Of a stretch of DNA of 64,000 nucleotides, positions 27,873 to 37,181 are shown one piece after another. The notes under the pieces are model-generated. The model did no database searches. It saw only the letters and a list, made by a program, of their open reading frames with translations, and had not been told where the DNA came from. The stretch spans positions 930,001 to 994,000 of the forward strand of contig JADJJZ010000006.1 in assembly GCA_016706255.1 (NCBI GenBank), in the 5' to 3' direction. Made by a program: the position numbers and the translations under genes. Source of the stretch: Bacteroidota bacterium. Lineage in GTDB: Bacteria; Bacteroidota; Bacteroidia; Chitinophagales; BACL12. The number at the start of each line of letters is the position of its first letter. The stretch's first letter is position 1.

Positions 27873-28346
27873 ATGAAACCGGTAATTGGAATTACAGTAA
27901 AACATCTCAATAAAAGCACCACACTTTTAACAAAACTGCTCGCAGATGAAATGATGTTGTATATTAAAACACGGAAATTTCACTGGAATGTTACCGGCGA
28001 AAGTTTTATGGAGTTACACAAATTGTATGAGCAACAATACAAACAATTGGAAAGCACTATTGATGAAATTGCAGAACGTATCGGGAAATTAGGTGAAAAA
28101 ACAATTGGCACCATGAAAGAATTTGAAAAACTCAGTACCATAAAAGAATCACCCGGCGAATATCCTGAAACTAAAAAGGCAATTGCAGAATTGTTACATG
28201 ACCATGAAACATTAATTATTCAACTTCGAAAAGATGTTGAGGAAATTGCTGATAATACCAAAGATGCCGGTACTGCTGATTTTATGACCGGTATTATGGA
28301 AGAACATGAAACAACCGCATGGATTTTGCGTCGATATATTAGTTAA
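27873..28346 (+). CDS. dps: Dps-family ferritin-like protein
   Basis: Dps dodecamers oxidise and store iron and protect DNA in starvation and peroxide stress. 157 residues, the usual length. Ferroxidase-site residues are visible: His in KFHWNV (about 36), then the Asp and Glu in TIDEIAERI. The C-terminal helix is intact (EEHETTAWILRR). It begins 18 bases after the end of the broken SDR frame and heads a small stress-gene group. Cytoplasmic. Confidence 0.95.
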   Translation: MKPVIGITVKHLNKSTTLLTKLLADEMMLYIKTRKFHWNVTGESFMELHKLYEQQYKQLESTIDEIAERIGKLGEKTIGTMKEFEKLSTIKESPGEYPETKKAIAELLHDHETLIIQLRKDVEEIADNTKDAGTADFMTGIMEEHETTAWILRRYIS

Positions 28347-28511
28347 CAAAACCTTGATAGCTGCTTGTTCCCGTTATTAAACTTAAAAATAAAAACAAAC
28401 TAATATCAACAAACCAAACAAGCAACAGGTAACACGGTCATTTCTTATTCAGGAATGGCTGTTTACACTGTTTTCTAAAAAAGATTTCATGAATAAATAA
28501 AATTAAAATTT

Positions 28512-28712
28512 ATGCCTGCTCTGCTAAATTTAAATTTGCCCAGTAATGGGAGTTGGGAAGAACAAAAAATAAAATTAAAGGAAAAATTTTCTTCCCTCAT
28601 TGATGCTGACCTAACATTTGAACCCGGTAAAAGGAGTGAAATGTTTGAGCAGCTCGGAATAAAATTGGGGAAATCGCGAGAGGAGCTACAACAAATTATT
28701 AATCTTTTATAA
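28512..28712 (+). CDS. CsbD-like general stress protein
   Basis: 66 residues, hydrophilic. The pattern SWEEQKIKLKEKFSSLIDADLTFEPGK followed by LGIKLGKSREELQQII matches the CsbD family of small stress-induced proteins of unknown activity. Between Dps and YtxH, consistent with a common stress-induced role. Confidence 0.8.
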   Translation: MPALLNLNLPSNGSWEEQKIKLKEKFSSLIDADLTFEPGKRSEMFEQLGIKLGKSREELQQIINLL

Positions 28713-28762
28713 AAATAAATTCATAAAAAACATTAATTATTTAATATATTAAATCAAACGTT

Positions 28763-28921
28763 ATGAGAAATTTACTTTACACCATCGCAGTTGTGCTGCT
28801 AATTTTATGGGTACTAGGCTTTTTTGTGTATAGTGTTGGGTCTATAATCCACATTTTGCTGGTACTTGCAATTATTTCAATACTACTTAATGTAATTCAA
28901 AGAGGAAAAATAACAAAATAA
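28763..28921 (+). CDS. lmo0937-family small membrane protein (52 residues)
   Basis: ATG at 28763, TAA at 28919-28921: 52 residues. Two hydrophobic segments (LLYTIAVVLLILWVLGFFVY and IIHILLVLAIISILLNVI) and a basic tail. The pattern YTIAVxLLILWxLGF ... IHILLVLAIISILL is that of the lmo0937-type membrane proteins, often beside CsbD and YtxH. Its stop codon is immediately followed by the YtxH start (no gap), so they are co-translated. Confidence 0.85.
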   Translation: MRNLLYTIAVVLLILWVLGFFVYSVGSIIHILLVLAIISILLNVIQRGKITK

Positions 28922-29179
28922 ATGAAAAACAATAAACTGATATTAGGATTACTTTCAGGCGTGGCAATAGGTGTTGTTGCAGGATTATTATTTGCACCAC
29001 ATAAAGGTTCCAGAACCAGAAAAAGAATGTTGCGTTCAGGTGCCAATGCCGCCGACCAAATGAAAAATAAGGCACAAGACATGCTAGAAACCGTTGAAGG
29101 TAAATATATTGATACTATTCAAACGGCAGAACAAAAAATTAAAAAACTTATTGCTTCTATCCCCGAAATAAATAAATAA
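28922..29179 (+). CDS. YtxH domain protein
   Basis: 85 residues. One N-terminal membrane segment (ILGLLSGVAIGVVAGLLFAPHKG), the characteristic YtxH opening with its GSRTRKRM basic stop, then a charged helix. YtxH/gas-vesicle-like proteins are general-stress membrane proteins without known activity. Starts at the base after the preceding stop; last gene before the hairpin at 29201. Confidence 0.88.
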   Translation: MKNNKLILGLLSGVAIGVVAGLLFAPHKGSRTRKRMLRSGANAADQMKNKAQDMLETVEGKYIDTIQTAEQKIKKLIASIPEINK

Positions 29180-29200
29180 GGATTGGTCTTGCTGACTATA

Positions 29201-29226
29201 CCCTACACTGCATTTGTGGTGTAGGG
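29201..29226 (+). terminator. Hairpin after the stress genes
   Basis: Perfect arms CCCTACAC (29201-29208) and GTGTAGGG (29219-29226), no following T run; likely 3' end structure of the Dps-YtxH group. Confidence 0.5.
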
Positions 29227-29336
29227 CTTAGCAATTGTATTTGGTGCCAATTTATTGGCTTTTAATACACTAATTTCGTTACTTTTGACGTTAATCAAAA
29301 GATTTTACCCGATTTAGTGTATTTAAAACCCAAGCT

Positions 29337-29825
29337 TTGAATAACATTTTAAAGTTTACAATTTATACGATCATTTTTTTTGGTTGCATTTTTTCTCCCT
29401 TTGCAACTAAAGCGCAAAGCGCTTCCTGGTGGTCGTTTGAACTTGCAGGTAGTGGTGGACTTGGTTCTTTTAATTACGAAAAAACGTTCGCCGATAAACC
29501 CAATTTTGATTTTAACTGGCGTGTGGGTTTTAGTGTTGCTCCAATAGATAAAAATAATGGAGCCGCGCTGGTTTTTCCGGTTATGGTGCATACTGTTGCA
29601 GGTAACGGAAATTTTAAACCGGATCTCGGTATCGGACAAACTTTATCTGTTACAACAAAAGGGCATTTATTTTTTATGTTGCCGGCATCTGCAGGTTGCC
29701 GCTTTCAGCCCGAAAATAAAAATTATTATTTACGCCTTTCCTACACACCGATTATCTCCTATTTAATCGATTTCCAAATTCAACATTGGGGCGGATTTAC
29801 TTACGCTTATACTTTTAACAAATGA
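29337..29825 (+). CDS. Secreted protein of unknown function
   Basis: 162 residues from a TTG start: MNNILKFTIYTIIFFGCIFSPFATKAQ is a signal peptide, and no ATG gives one. The mature part is aromatic-rich with alternating strands, consistent with a small outer-membrane or periplasmic beta protein. It overlaps the next lipoprotein gene by four bases (ATGA), so the two are translationally coupled. No family recognised. Confidence 0.7.
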   Translation: MNNILKFTIYTIIFFGCIFSPFATKAQSASWWSFELAGSGGLGSFNYEKTFADKPNFDFNWRVGFSVAPIDKNNGAALVFPVMVHTVAGNGNFKPDLGIGQTLSVTTKGHLFFMLPASAGCRFQPENKNYYLRLSYTPIISYLIDFQIQHWGGFTYAYTFNK

Positions 29826-30586
29826 AAAAATATTTGTTCCTTATTTCATCTTTGCCATTGTTATTTGCGTGTAACAGCAAAGAATTTTTCGATGGACCAA
29901 ATCAATATGATGAGGACTTTGAAGCTTACAATCAAATTGAAGATATGTTGAGTGAAGATGATGAACGCTGGTCGTATTTTCAACTTACCTATCCCGAAAA
30001 TGAACTTACTATTGACAGTTCATTTGCATTTGAAGGAAATCAATGTATAAAATCATTTGCACAAAAATCAACAGATGAAAATGGCGCTTCAAAATGTAGT
30101 TTCAGTAAGCATAATATGGCATTTTGGGAAAACGAAACGGTCACTTTATCTGCTTGGTATTATATGGTTGGTGAAGCTGATGCACAATGGATTTTTTTTA
30201 TGGATTTGGAAGAACAGGTTGCTATAGGAGCCGGCCCTGGTATGCGATTAGCAATGGTCGATAATGCCATTCGGGTGGAACATAAATATTTTAATCCGGA
30301 TATTATTCAACTGGCAGGAGCAGAGGTTTTATTTCCAAGAAATCAATGGGTACATCTTGTATTTGAAACCAAACTATCTAAAAAACACGATGGTTATGTA
30401 AAAGTTTGGCAGGATGATGTACTTATTCTTAATCAGCAAAACTGGAAAACACTGCCAACCGATTTTCTCTATTTTCAGCAGGGCACCAAGGGGATGTATT
30501 CTTCAATTGAATTTGGTATTACGGCAAATACACATGATAATGATATGGTAGTATATGTGGATGATATTTCAGTTTATACTAATTAA
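29822..30586 (+). CDS. Lipoprotein with jelly-roll (polysaccharide-lyase/lectin-like) domain
   Basis: 254 residues. The signal peptide MKKYLFLISSLPLLFAC ends in a lipobox (LFAC). The mature sequence has a beta-sandwich pattern (VTLSAWYYMVG, WVHLVFETKLSKKHDGYVKVWQDD, VVYVDDISVYTN) as in concanavalin-like lectins and heparin-lyase-type jelly rolls, so carbohydrate binding or cleavage is possible. Catalytic residues are not identifiable. Its last 8 bases overlap the 3' end of the convergent AraC gene. Confidence 0.72.
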   Translation: MKKYLFLISSLPLLFACNSKEFFDGPNQYDEDFEAYNQIEDMLSEDDERWSYFQLTYPENELTIDSSFAFEGNQCIKSFAQKSTDENGASKCSFSKHNMAFWENETVTLSAWYYMVGEADAQWIFFMDLEEQVAIGAGPGMRLAMVDNAIRVEHKYFNPDIIQLAGAEVLFPRNQWVHLVFETKLSKKHDGYVKVWQDDVLILNQQNWKTLPTDFLYFQQGTKGMYSSIEFGITANTHDNDMVVYVDDISVYTN

Positions 30587-31514
30587 TATCCCGTTGTTTT
30601 AATACCATGGCGCGGTATTGTTTTGGTGTTACACCTTCTATGCGTTTAAATTGTCTGTCGAAATAGTTTAATGAAGAAAATCCCGTTTCATAACAAATAT
30701 GTGTAATGGTCATATTGTAGTCGGCCAATAATGTTTTTGCCTTTTTAATTTTTTCTCGTAAAATATATTCCAGCGGACTTAAGCCAAATTCATTTTTAAA
30801 TGCACGGTAAAATGTTGGAACACTCATGCAGGCTTTAGTACTTAAATCACTAATTTGAAATTGTTGATTAATATTCACCCGAATATAGTTCATAACAAAC
30901 GAAAGCGGATTTCTTCCGGTTGTTAAAGTAGATTTATCTTCAACATTTAAGTTCTGACTTTGAATGATGCGCACTACCAGCTCTTTAAGTGCAATATCTG
31001 CCAATATATCTTTTTCTCTGTCACCACTCGAACAAACATCTATCAATTTATTAATTGTAGTGGCCAGTTCATAATTATTTTGGAAATGATATTCATTATG
31101 TCGGAGCTGCCAGTAGTCGTTGCTTTCATTTTTTGGATAATCTTCATTTAAACGATTTACTATTTGTTGTATCTTCTGACTTTCTAAAGCCAATGCAATA
31201 CATTGGGTAGGATTATTTTTTGTTGCTTCCGGAAAATCTATTTTCATGGTTACATTAGCAGGCACTAAAACTGTTTCACCCGGTAAATAATCAAACCCGG
31301 GATTATCGTATAAATGCATAACTTTTTTACCACGCAACATACTTGTCACTACAAAATCACCAAACGTAAGTGGCACCAGAGCCGACTCTTTAAAGGTCTC
31401 AAATAAATTCAGCTCACAAAAATTTAATGAATAAATTTTGCGATTTTCAACCAGCGTTTTGAGCGATTTCTCTTCACTCGGTGCTATGGATTTTAGTTTG
31501 AACTGCTGCGGCAT
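30579..31514 (-). CDS. AraC-family regulator next to aldehyde dehydrogenase
   Basis: 311 residues. The N-terminal half (about 10-190) is the AraC-type cupin-like ligand domain (TLVENRKIYSLNFCELNLFET onward), and the C-terminal 100 residues are two helix-turn-helices ending in SSLNYFDRQFKRIEGVTPKQYR. It is divergently placed from the aldehyde dehydrogenase at 31673 with a 158-base intergene, the usual arrangement for a regulator of that gene. The inducer, perhaps an aldehyde or alcohol, is inferred. Confidence 0.9.
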   Translation of the reverse strand: MPQQFKLKSIAPSEEKSLKTLVENRKIYSLNFCELNLFETFKESALVPLTFGDFVVTSMLRGKKVMHLYDNPGFDYLPGETVLVPANVTMKIDFPEATKNNPTQCIALALESQKIQQIVNRLNEDYPKNESNDYWQLRHNEYHFQNNYELATTINKLIDVCSSGDREKDILADIALKELVVRIIQSQNLNVEDKSTLTTGRNPLSFVMNYIRVNINQQFQISDLSTKACMSVPTFYRAFKNEFGLSPLEYILREKIKKAKTLLADYNMTITHICYETGFSSLNYFDRQFKRIEGVTPKQYRAMVLKQRDIN

Positions 31515-31672
31515 AATAGAATAGATGTCTATACAAATATATTAGTATTCACGACACTTCCAAATGACTTTTAACCACTTTGAGAAAAATGTCCTATAGT
31601 TTGATAAGATTGTAGCAAATCCACTAGCACGATTTTGTCAAAATTGTCAAATAATTCAAAACTATTTAAACT

Positions 31673-33172
31673 ATGGCACAAGATCGTCCAACTTTTAAGC
31701 CGCGCTATGACAACTTCATTGGCGGGCAATTTGTTCCTCCGGTTTCCGGCAATTATTTTGATAACGTAAGCCCTATCGATGGCAAAGTATTTACCAGCGC
31801 AGCCCGTTCAGGTAAAGAAGACATCGAATTGGCGCTTGATGCAGCTCATGCCGCTTTCCCAACTTGGAGTAAGTCTTCAGCAGCTTCACGTTCTATTTTA
31901 TTAAACAAAATTGCAGACTTAATGCAGGAAAATCTTGCTTACCTCGCAACCATTGAAACTATTGATAATGGAAAACCTTATCGCGAATCATCGCTTGTAG
32001 ATTTACCATTGTGTATCGATCATTACCGTTATTTTGCCGGTGTAATTCGCGCTGAAGAAGGTTCTATTTCTGAACACGATGAACATACCGTTAGTATTTG
32101 TTTAAATGAACCTATCGGTGTGGTAGGGCAAATTATTCCATGGAATTTTCCTTTGTTAATGGCAACCTGGAAAATTGCTCCGGCATTAGCTGCCGGTTGT
32201 TGTGTTATAGTTAAACCTGCCGAACAAACGCCAACCTCCATTATGTGCTGGCTCGAATTAATTAAAGATATTTTACCTCCGGGTGTATTGAATGTTGTTA
32301 CGGGCTTTGGACCTGAAGCAGGTAAACCACTTGCACAATCACCGCGTGTGGCAAAAGTATCTTTCACAGGCGAAACTACTACCGGTCGTTTAATTATGCA
32401 ATATGCGTCTGAAAATCTAAATCCTGTTACCATGGAATTAGGTGGTAAATCGCCAAATATATTTTTCCCTTCTATTGCAGATGCTGATGACGCTTATTTT
32501 GATAAAGCTATAGAAGGTGCAGTACTTTTTGCCGTTAATCAGGGTGAAGTTTGTACTTGTCCTTCCCGCATTTTAGTGCATGAAAGTATTTACGAAAAAT
32601 TCATGAGCCGTGTTGTTGAAAGAACAAATGCAATTAAAATGGGAAATCCATTAGATATGAATACCATGATGGGTGCTCAAGCTTCAAACGATCAATACGA
32701 AAAAATTAAATCGTATTTAAATATTGGTCGGGAAGAAGGTGCTGAAGTTTTATGTGGTGGTGATGTAAAACAATTGGATGGTGATTTATCCGGAGGATAT
32801 TATATTCAACCAACCATATTTAAAGGCCACAATAAAATGCGCATTTTTCAGGAAGAAATTTTCGGACCGGTTACCTGCGTTACCACTTTTAAAACTACTG
32901 AAGAGGCCATTGCAATTGCCAACGATACCATGTATGGTTTAGGAGCTGGTGTTTGGACGCGCGATGCACATGAATTATATCAGGTACCACGCGCCATTCA
33001 GGCAGGTCGTGTTTGGGTAAATTGTTATCACGCTTATCCTGCACATGCACCATTTGGTGGTTATAAAAAATCCGGTTTCGGACGCGAAAATCATAAAATG
33101 ATGCTTGACCATTACCGTCAGACAAAAAATATGCTGATTTCTTATGATAAACAGAAATTAGGTTTCTTCTAA
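31673..33172 (+). CDS. Aldehyde dehydrogenase (NAD-dependent, ExaC/AldA type)
   Basis: Oxidises an aldehyde to its acid. 499 residues, full length. Family features: the N-terminal FKPRYDNFIGGQFVPPVSG, the cofactor motif IIPWNFPLLMATWKIAPALA, the catalytic glutamate in MELGGKSPNIFF, the catalytic cysteine in NQGEVCTCPSRIL, and the C-terminal PFGGYKKSGFGREN. The regulator upstream and DUF779 downstream match the acetaldehyde-type loci of other bacteria; the substrate is probably a short aliphatic aldehyde, though this is not proven by sequence. Confidence 0.95.
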   Translation: MAQDRPTFKPRYDNFIGGQFVPPVSGNYFDNVSPIDGKVFTSAARSGKEDIELALDAAHAAFPTWSKSSAASRSILLNKIADLMQENLAYLATIETIDNGKPYRESSLVDLPLCIDHYRYFAGVIRAEEGSISEHDEHTVSICLNEPIGVVGQIIPWNFPLLMATWKIAPALAAGCCVIVKPAEQTPTSIMCWLELIKDILPPGVLNVVTGFGPEAGKPLAQSPRVAKVSFTGETTTGRLIMQYASENLNPVTMELGGKSPNIFFPSIADADDAYFDKAIEGAVLFAVNQGEVCTCPSRILVHESIYEKFMSRVVERTNAIKMGNPLDMNTMMGAQASNDQYEKIKSYLNIGREEGAEVLCGGDVKQLDGDLSGGYYIQPTIFKGHNKMRIFQEEIFGPVTCVTTFKTTEEAIAIANDTMYGLGAGVWTRDAHELYQVPRAIQAGRVWVNCYHAYPAHAPFGGYKKSGFGRENHKMMLDHYRQTKNMLISYDKQKLGFF

Positions 33173-33193
33173 ATAATGAGGATTAATTAATGA

Positions 33194-33224
33194 GCAACCT
33201 CTGAAATTTTCGGAGGTTGCTTTT
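33194..33224 (+). terminator. Terminator-like hairpin after aldehyde dehydrogenase
   Basis: GCAACCTC (33194-33201) pairs with GAGGTTGC (33213-33220); the stem extends inward as TGAA/TTCG. Followed by TTTTAT. The DUF779 gene starts 17 bases later, so partial read-through is likely if they share a transcript. Confidence 0.7.
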
Positions 33225-33236
33225 ATAATTTCAATT

Positions 33237-33611
33237 ATGATATTCAGAATTTTAATTACACCCGCCGCTGATGAATTAATTAAGCAGTTAAAATTACAAC
33301 ATGGCGAACTCATGTTTCACCAAAGTGGCGGTTGCTGCGACGGCTCTCAGCCAATGTGTTTTCAAAAAGGTGAATTCCGTGTGGGCAATAGCGATGTGTG
33401 TTTAGGTATAATTGCCGATTGCGAATTCTGGATGAGCAAAGATCAGTTTGAATACTGGAAACATACACAACTCACCATGGACGTTACCAATGGAAGAGGC
33501 TCCAGCTTCTCACTCGAAATTCCATTGGGGAAACGATTTATTATTCAATCTCGCTTATTTACCGATGCGGAAATAGCAAACCTCAGCCCTGTTTGGTTTT
33601 GTGAAGATTAA
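33237..33611 (+). CDS. DUF779 protein
   Basis: 124 residues. DUF779 family, recognised by LMFHQSGGCCDGSQPMC near the N-terminus (a cysteine-rich probable metal site) and DCEFWMSKDQFEYWKHTQL. It is almost always found next to aldehyde dehydrogenase of the type seen here, as in this window, and is presumed to help that enzyme; activity unknown. Cytoplasmic. Confidence 0.92.
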   Translation: MIFRILITPAADELIKQLKLQHGELMFHQSGGCCDGSQPMCFQKGEFRVGNSDVCLGIIADCEFWMSKDQFEYWKHTQLTMDVTNGRGSSFSLEIPLGKRFIIQSRLFTDAEIANLSPVWFCED

Positions 33612-33630
33612 CCGCTAACTGATTTCTTTT

Positions 33631-33638
33631 TATTTTTG
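33631..33638 (+). promoter_or_regulatory. Bacteroidota -7 promoter element (TATTTTTG)
   Basis: TATTTTTG matches TAnnTTTG. A start near 33645 would place the TTG at 33660 as the first usable start of the metallophosphoesterase. No good -33 box at the right spacing. Confidence 0.45.
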
Positions 33639-33659
33639 TGTTTCAACAACACAATTATT

Positions 33660-34379
33660 TTGAAACTGATTGCCATAGTTACCGATTTTCATTTCGATGA
33701 ATCTTTTCCCATTGAGCAGGGCATCGATGCACATAAAAATTGGCAAATTATTCTCGATGACATTAAAAAACGAAATGTAAATCAGATACATATCGGTGGT
33801 GATATCGGTGAAAAAAAATCTAACTTCATTTTTTTTAGCGAATTAAATTATCTCGGAATTCCCTATTCGTTATCCATGGGAAATCACGATTATTACGACG
33901 AAGCAAGTAAACACTTTTTTCGGACTAACGCGAATAATGAACAGGCTTTGTATTATACGGAAGAAGATGAAACCAATTTGTTTATTTATCTCGATTCATC
34001 ATCTGCTACCATTAGCGACACACAATTAAAATGGTTTGAGGAAAAAATTCAATCAACAAAAAAAATTACAGTATTTGTTCATCATCCAATATTACCTGTT
34101 GATACGGTGGTAGATAAATTATACGCCCTCACCAACAGGGATGTATTGGCAGAAATGCTTTTTAAGCTTCAACAACCTGTTACGTTATGTTGCGGTCATT
34201 ACCATCTGGAACATATTCAAACTATAAAAAACATTACGCAGTATGTCACCCCGGCTGTATCTTATCAAGTTAAACCCAATACGGAGGAAGTTGTAATAGA
34301 CAATAAAAACTTTGGTTACCGACTGCTTTTAATCAGGAACGATAAAATTCAAACTGAATGTGTTTGGTTTTCAAATTGA
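33660..34379 (+). CDS. Metallophosphoesterase (calcineurin-like)
   Basis: 239 residues from TTG. Dinuclear metal-site motifs are all present: TDFHF (D-x-H), GGDIGE, GNHDYY, VHHP and CGHYH. This is the class III phosphodiesterase/CpdA-like fold, acting on phosphomonoesters, phosphodiesters or cyclic nucleotides; the substrate is undetermined. No signal peptide. The upstream TTG at 33636 overlaps the promoter box and would add residues without homology, so 33660 is chosen. Confidence 0.9.
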   Translation: MKLIAIVTDFHFDESFPIEQGIDAHKNWQIILDDIKKRNVNQIHIGGDIGEKKSNFIFFSELNYLGIPYSLSMGNHDYYDEASKHFFRTNANNEQALYYTEEDETNLFIYLDSSSATISDTQLKWFEEKIQSTKKITVFVHHPILPVDTVVDKLYALTNRDVLAEMLFKLQQPVTLCCGHYHLEHIQTIKNITQYVTPAVSYQVKPNTEEVVIDNKNFGYRLLLIRNDKIQTECVWFSN

Positions 34380-34393
34380 ATTTATTAAATTTG
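34363..34393 (+). promoter_or_regulatory. Bacteroidota promoter for the S41 peptidase
   Basis: TTTG at 34363-34366 and TAAATTTG at 34386-34393, spacer 19 bases: a near-perfect match to TTTG-N19-TAnnTTTG. Transcription would start near 34400, 16 bases before the ATG. The -33 box lies inside the end of the preceding gene. Confidence 0.75.
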
Positions 34394-34415
34394 ACATAAC
34401 CAAATTGCTCAGGTT

Positions 34416-35426
34416 ATGAAAATTCATTTGTGTATTATCCTGGTTTTGGTATTTGTAAAAACCACAAATGCGCAGTTACCGATAGCTGCAGATTCTATAT
34501 TTAATTATATTCAATCTAATTCTGTTTATACTTCTGCAAACTGGTCGGCAATTCAGGTTGACTTTAAACAAAAATTAACCTCCGCATCTAATGATATTGA
34601 TTCTATTCATGCATTAGTAAGTGTTTTTGAACAACTAAATGATGTTCATTCATCAATCACTTACAATTATAAACAATATGGATATTATCTCGGATTAGAA
34701 GATTCAGTTTACAAACGTATTCAACCAATTTTACAACTGGCACAACAGCAAAATAATATTCCCAAAACAGCATTAATTAACGGCAGTTATTTGTATGTAT
34801 TGGTTCCCGGTTATCAGGCCTGGGGTCAGCAGGTACAAATGTATGCGCAGGCATTGTATGATAGTATTTGCAAATACACGCAATATCCCATACAAGGTTG
34901 TATTGTTGATTTGCGGTTAAATTTGGGCGGACAAGCAAGTGTGATGTTGGCGGGATTGAGTCCAATAATTGGCGATGCAAATTTAGGTGGCGGGATATTA
35001 GAAAATGGTGAAATGGTATTTCCCTTTTCTATTAAATCAGGCGACTTTTATATTGGCGATAATGTGATGGCTGATGTAACTGGAAAATGTTTAAATACTT
35101 TCGACACTTTACCTGTTGCCGTTTTAATAGGACCTGTTACTTCAAGCTCCGGAAGTATTACGGCTATTGCGTTTAAAGGTCGCCCAAAAACCTATTTTAT
35201 TGGTGAACCAACTGCAGTAGGTTATACTACCGGAAATAATTATGTTGCTTTCGGAGAAAATTTAACCATGCAATTAGCAACCAATTTTTCCTGCGATAGA
35301 AATGGTATGGTATATAAGGAAAATGTATTACCGGATATTACTTTTATTGGCAACGATAATTTTGAAAATATTACTCTCGACAGGAAAATGAATTACGCAC
35401 TATTTTGGCTGATGTCTTTTAAGTAA
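34416..35426 (+). CDS. S41-family peptidase (exported)
   Basis: 336 residues. Signal peptide MKIHLCIILVLVFVKTTNAQ. The catalytic domain has the S41 serine in VTSSSGSITA and the conserved PKTYFIGEPTAVGYTTGNN; an N-terminal helical region precedes it. C-terminal-processing-protease relatives degrade or mature envelope proteins; without an obvious PDZ domain this is a compact member. It has its own good promoter. Confidence 0.85.
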   Translation: MKIHLCIILVLVFVKTTNAQLPIAADSIFNYIQSNSVYTSANWSAIQVDFKQKLTSASNDIDSIHALVSVFEQLNDVHSSITYNYKQYGYYLGLEDSVYKRIQPILQLAQQQNNIPKTALINGSYLYVLVPGYQAWGQQVQMYAQALYDSICKYTQYPIQGCIVDLRLNLGGQASVMLAGLSPIIGDANLGGGILENGEMVFPFSIKSGDFYIGDNVMADVTGKCLNTFDTLPVAVLIGPVTSSSGSITAIAFKGRPKTYFIGEPTAVGYTTGNNYVAFGENLTMQLATNFSCDRNGMVYKENVLPDITFIGNDNFENITLDRKMNYALFWLMSFK

Positions 35427-35467
35427 TGTATATCCTGAATCACGAAATCCATTATCTTTACCCAACT

Positions 35468-36262
35468 ATGGAACAGGATTATCGCGAAATAAACAGAAAG
35501 TCATGGAACAATCGTGTAGATGCACATTTTAAATCTGATTTTTATAATGTTACTGCATTTCTCAATGGTAAATCCTCTTTAAATGCAATTGAACTCAATT
35601 TATTGGGCGATATTCAAAATAAATCAGTCCTGCACCTGCAATGCCATTTTGGGCAGGATAGTATTTCTTTAGCAAGGCTCGGCGCAAGAGTAACAGGTGT
35701 CGATTTGTCGGATAAGGCTATTCAAACAGCACAGGAGCTAAATACTAAAACAAATACCGATGTCGATTTTATTTGTTGCGATATTTATGATTTACCGCAA
35801 TATTGCACACAACAATTTGATATCATATATACTTCTTACGGCACCATTGGCTGGTTGCCCGATTTAAATAAATGGGCTGCTATTATTGCTCAGTTTTTAA
35901 ATCCCGGAGGAAAATTTGTATTTGTTGAATTTCACCCTGTAGTGTGGATGTTTGATGATGATTTTTCGAAAATTAAATATACTTATCACAATTCCGGACA
36001 AATAGTTGAAAATGAAACCGGAACTTATGCAGATAAACAGGCTGATATACAGCAGGATTATGTAATGTGGAACCATGGTTTAGCGGAAGTGTTTACTGCC
36101 TTATTACATCATAAATTAACAATCACCGACTTTCAGGAATTTGATTATTCGCCGTATAATTGTTTTAACAAAACCATCCAATTTGAGCCGGGTAAATTCA
36201 GGATTGAACATCTGGAAAATAAGATACCTATGGTTTACGCATTGACGGCAGTAAAAAAGTAA
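35468..36262 (+). CDS. SAM-dependent methyltransferase (class I)
   Basis: 264 residues from ATG 35468. Rossmann-fold motif I SVLHLQCHFGQDSISL, followed by VTGVDLSDKAIQTAQEL (motif II) and DFICCDIYDLP. The acceptor is unknown. An earlier ATG at 35426 overlaps the S41 stop by one base but adds a non-conserved leader and lies upstream of a promoter-like TATCTTTA just before the chosen start. Stand-alone gene. Confidence 0.88.
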   Translation: MEQDYREINRKSWNNRVDAHFKSDFYNVTAFLNGKSSLNAIELNLLGDIQNKSVLHLQCHFGQDSISLARLGARVTGVDLSDKAIQTAQELNTKTNTDVDFICCDIYDLPQYCTQQFDIIYTSYGTIGWLPDLNKWAAIIAQFLNPGGKFVFVEFHPVVWMFDDDFSKIKYTYHNSGQIVENETGTYADKQADIQQDYVMWNHGLAEVFTALLHHKLTITDFQEFDYSPYNCFNKTIQFEPGKFRIEHLENKIPMVYALTAVKK

Positions 36263-36368
36263 GCAACCATTTAATATATTTACATAACAAAAATAGGCTT
36301 CACTCATTTCATTCATTACCGGTTTCTCGTTGTAGTATGGGAATAAACAAATTCGAAAAAATTAAATT

Positions 36369-37181
36369 ATGAAAACAATAACGTTATTTTTAATTACGGG
36401 ATTAATTGCAGGTTGTAGCAAAAACCAAAATACTATTGGAAATGACACGGATAGTATAAGTTTTAAATTGGATTTTTCAGAACAAAAAACAATTGTCTAT
36501 GATTATAAACAAGAAATGATTCAGTCGGGCAGCGTGGTAGAATCTATGGAAATGAATAATGTTTTGATGAAGGCAAATAGTCGAGTTAATTGGATGATTG
36601 TGGATACTTCTAAGGCTACTTTAAAAATACTTAATGTGAAATCAACAATGTTGCGACGCGATGCATCTAACAAGGTAATAGATTCCATGAGTTCACAATT
36701 AGGCGACCTTACAATATCAGATATTAATTATTATGGAAGAGTCAAAGATCAGAGCCAACAAACACTTATATCAGGGTTTTTCGTGCTCCCTGATAACCCA
36801 ATAAGAATGGGGGAATCAGATACTTTAGAAGCAAGCATTGTTTCAAACACTAACGGAATTGGAACTAATGTTCCTGGTATTACAATTGTAAAGTACATTA
36901 AGAATGAAAAAAAATCCGGTAGGAATTGTGCTGTACTTTCAATAGAATCGAAAATGACAATGGACCAAGTTACCAATAACACGACATTTGATATGGTAAG
37001 CAATGGAATTTGTTATTTCGACCTGGAAAATAAGATTATTGTATCTGGGACAAGTACGGCCACCATGGCACAGAAAATGGAAGTTCCTTCAATTGTAAGT
37101 GGTAATAGTACTAGTGGTTTTCCTGAAGAAGTATCATTAAAGGTTTCAACAAAAATCACATTTGAATTAGTTGAAGATTAA
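36369..37181 (+). CDS. Lipoprotein of unknown function
   Basis: 270 residues. Lipoprotein signal MKTITLFLITGLIAGC with lipobox (IAGC). The mature part is beta-rich and polar, without a catalytic motif I can name; the layout resembles DUF6263-type proteins but I am not certain of that. It stands alone between the methyltransferase and a YdeI-like gene. Confidence 0.7.
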   Translation: MKTITLFLITGLIAGCSKNQNTIGNDTDSISFKLDFSEQKTIVYDYKQEMIQSGSVVESMEMNNVLMKANSRVNWMIVDTSKATLKILNVKSTMLRRDASNKVIDSMSSQLGDLTISDINYYGRVKDQSQQTLISGFFVLPDNPIRMGESDTLEASIVSNTNGIGTNVPGITIVKYIKNEKKSGRNCAVLSIESKMTMDQVTNNTTFDMVSNGICYFDLENKIIVSGTSTATMAQKMEVPSIVSGNSTSGFPEEVSLKVSTKITFELVED

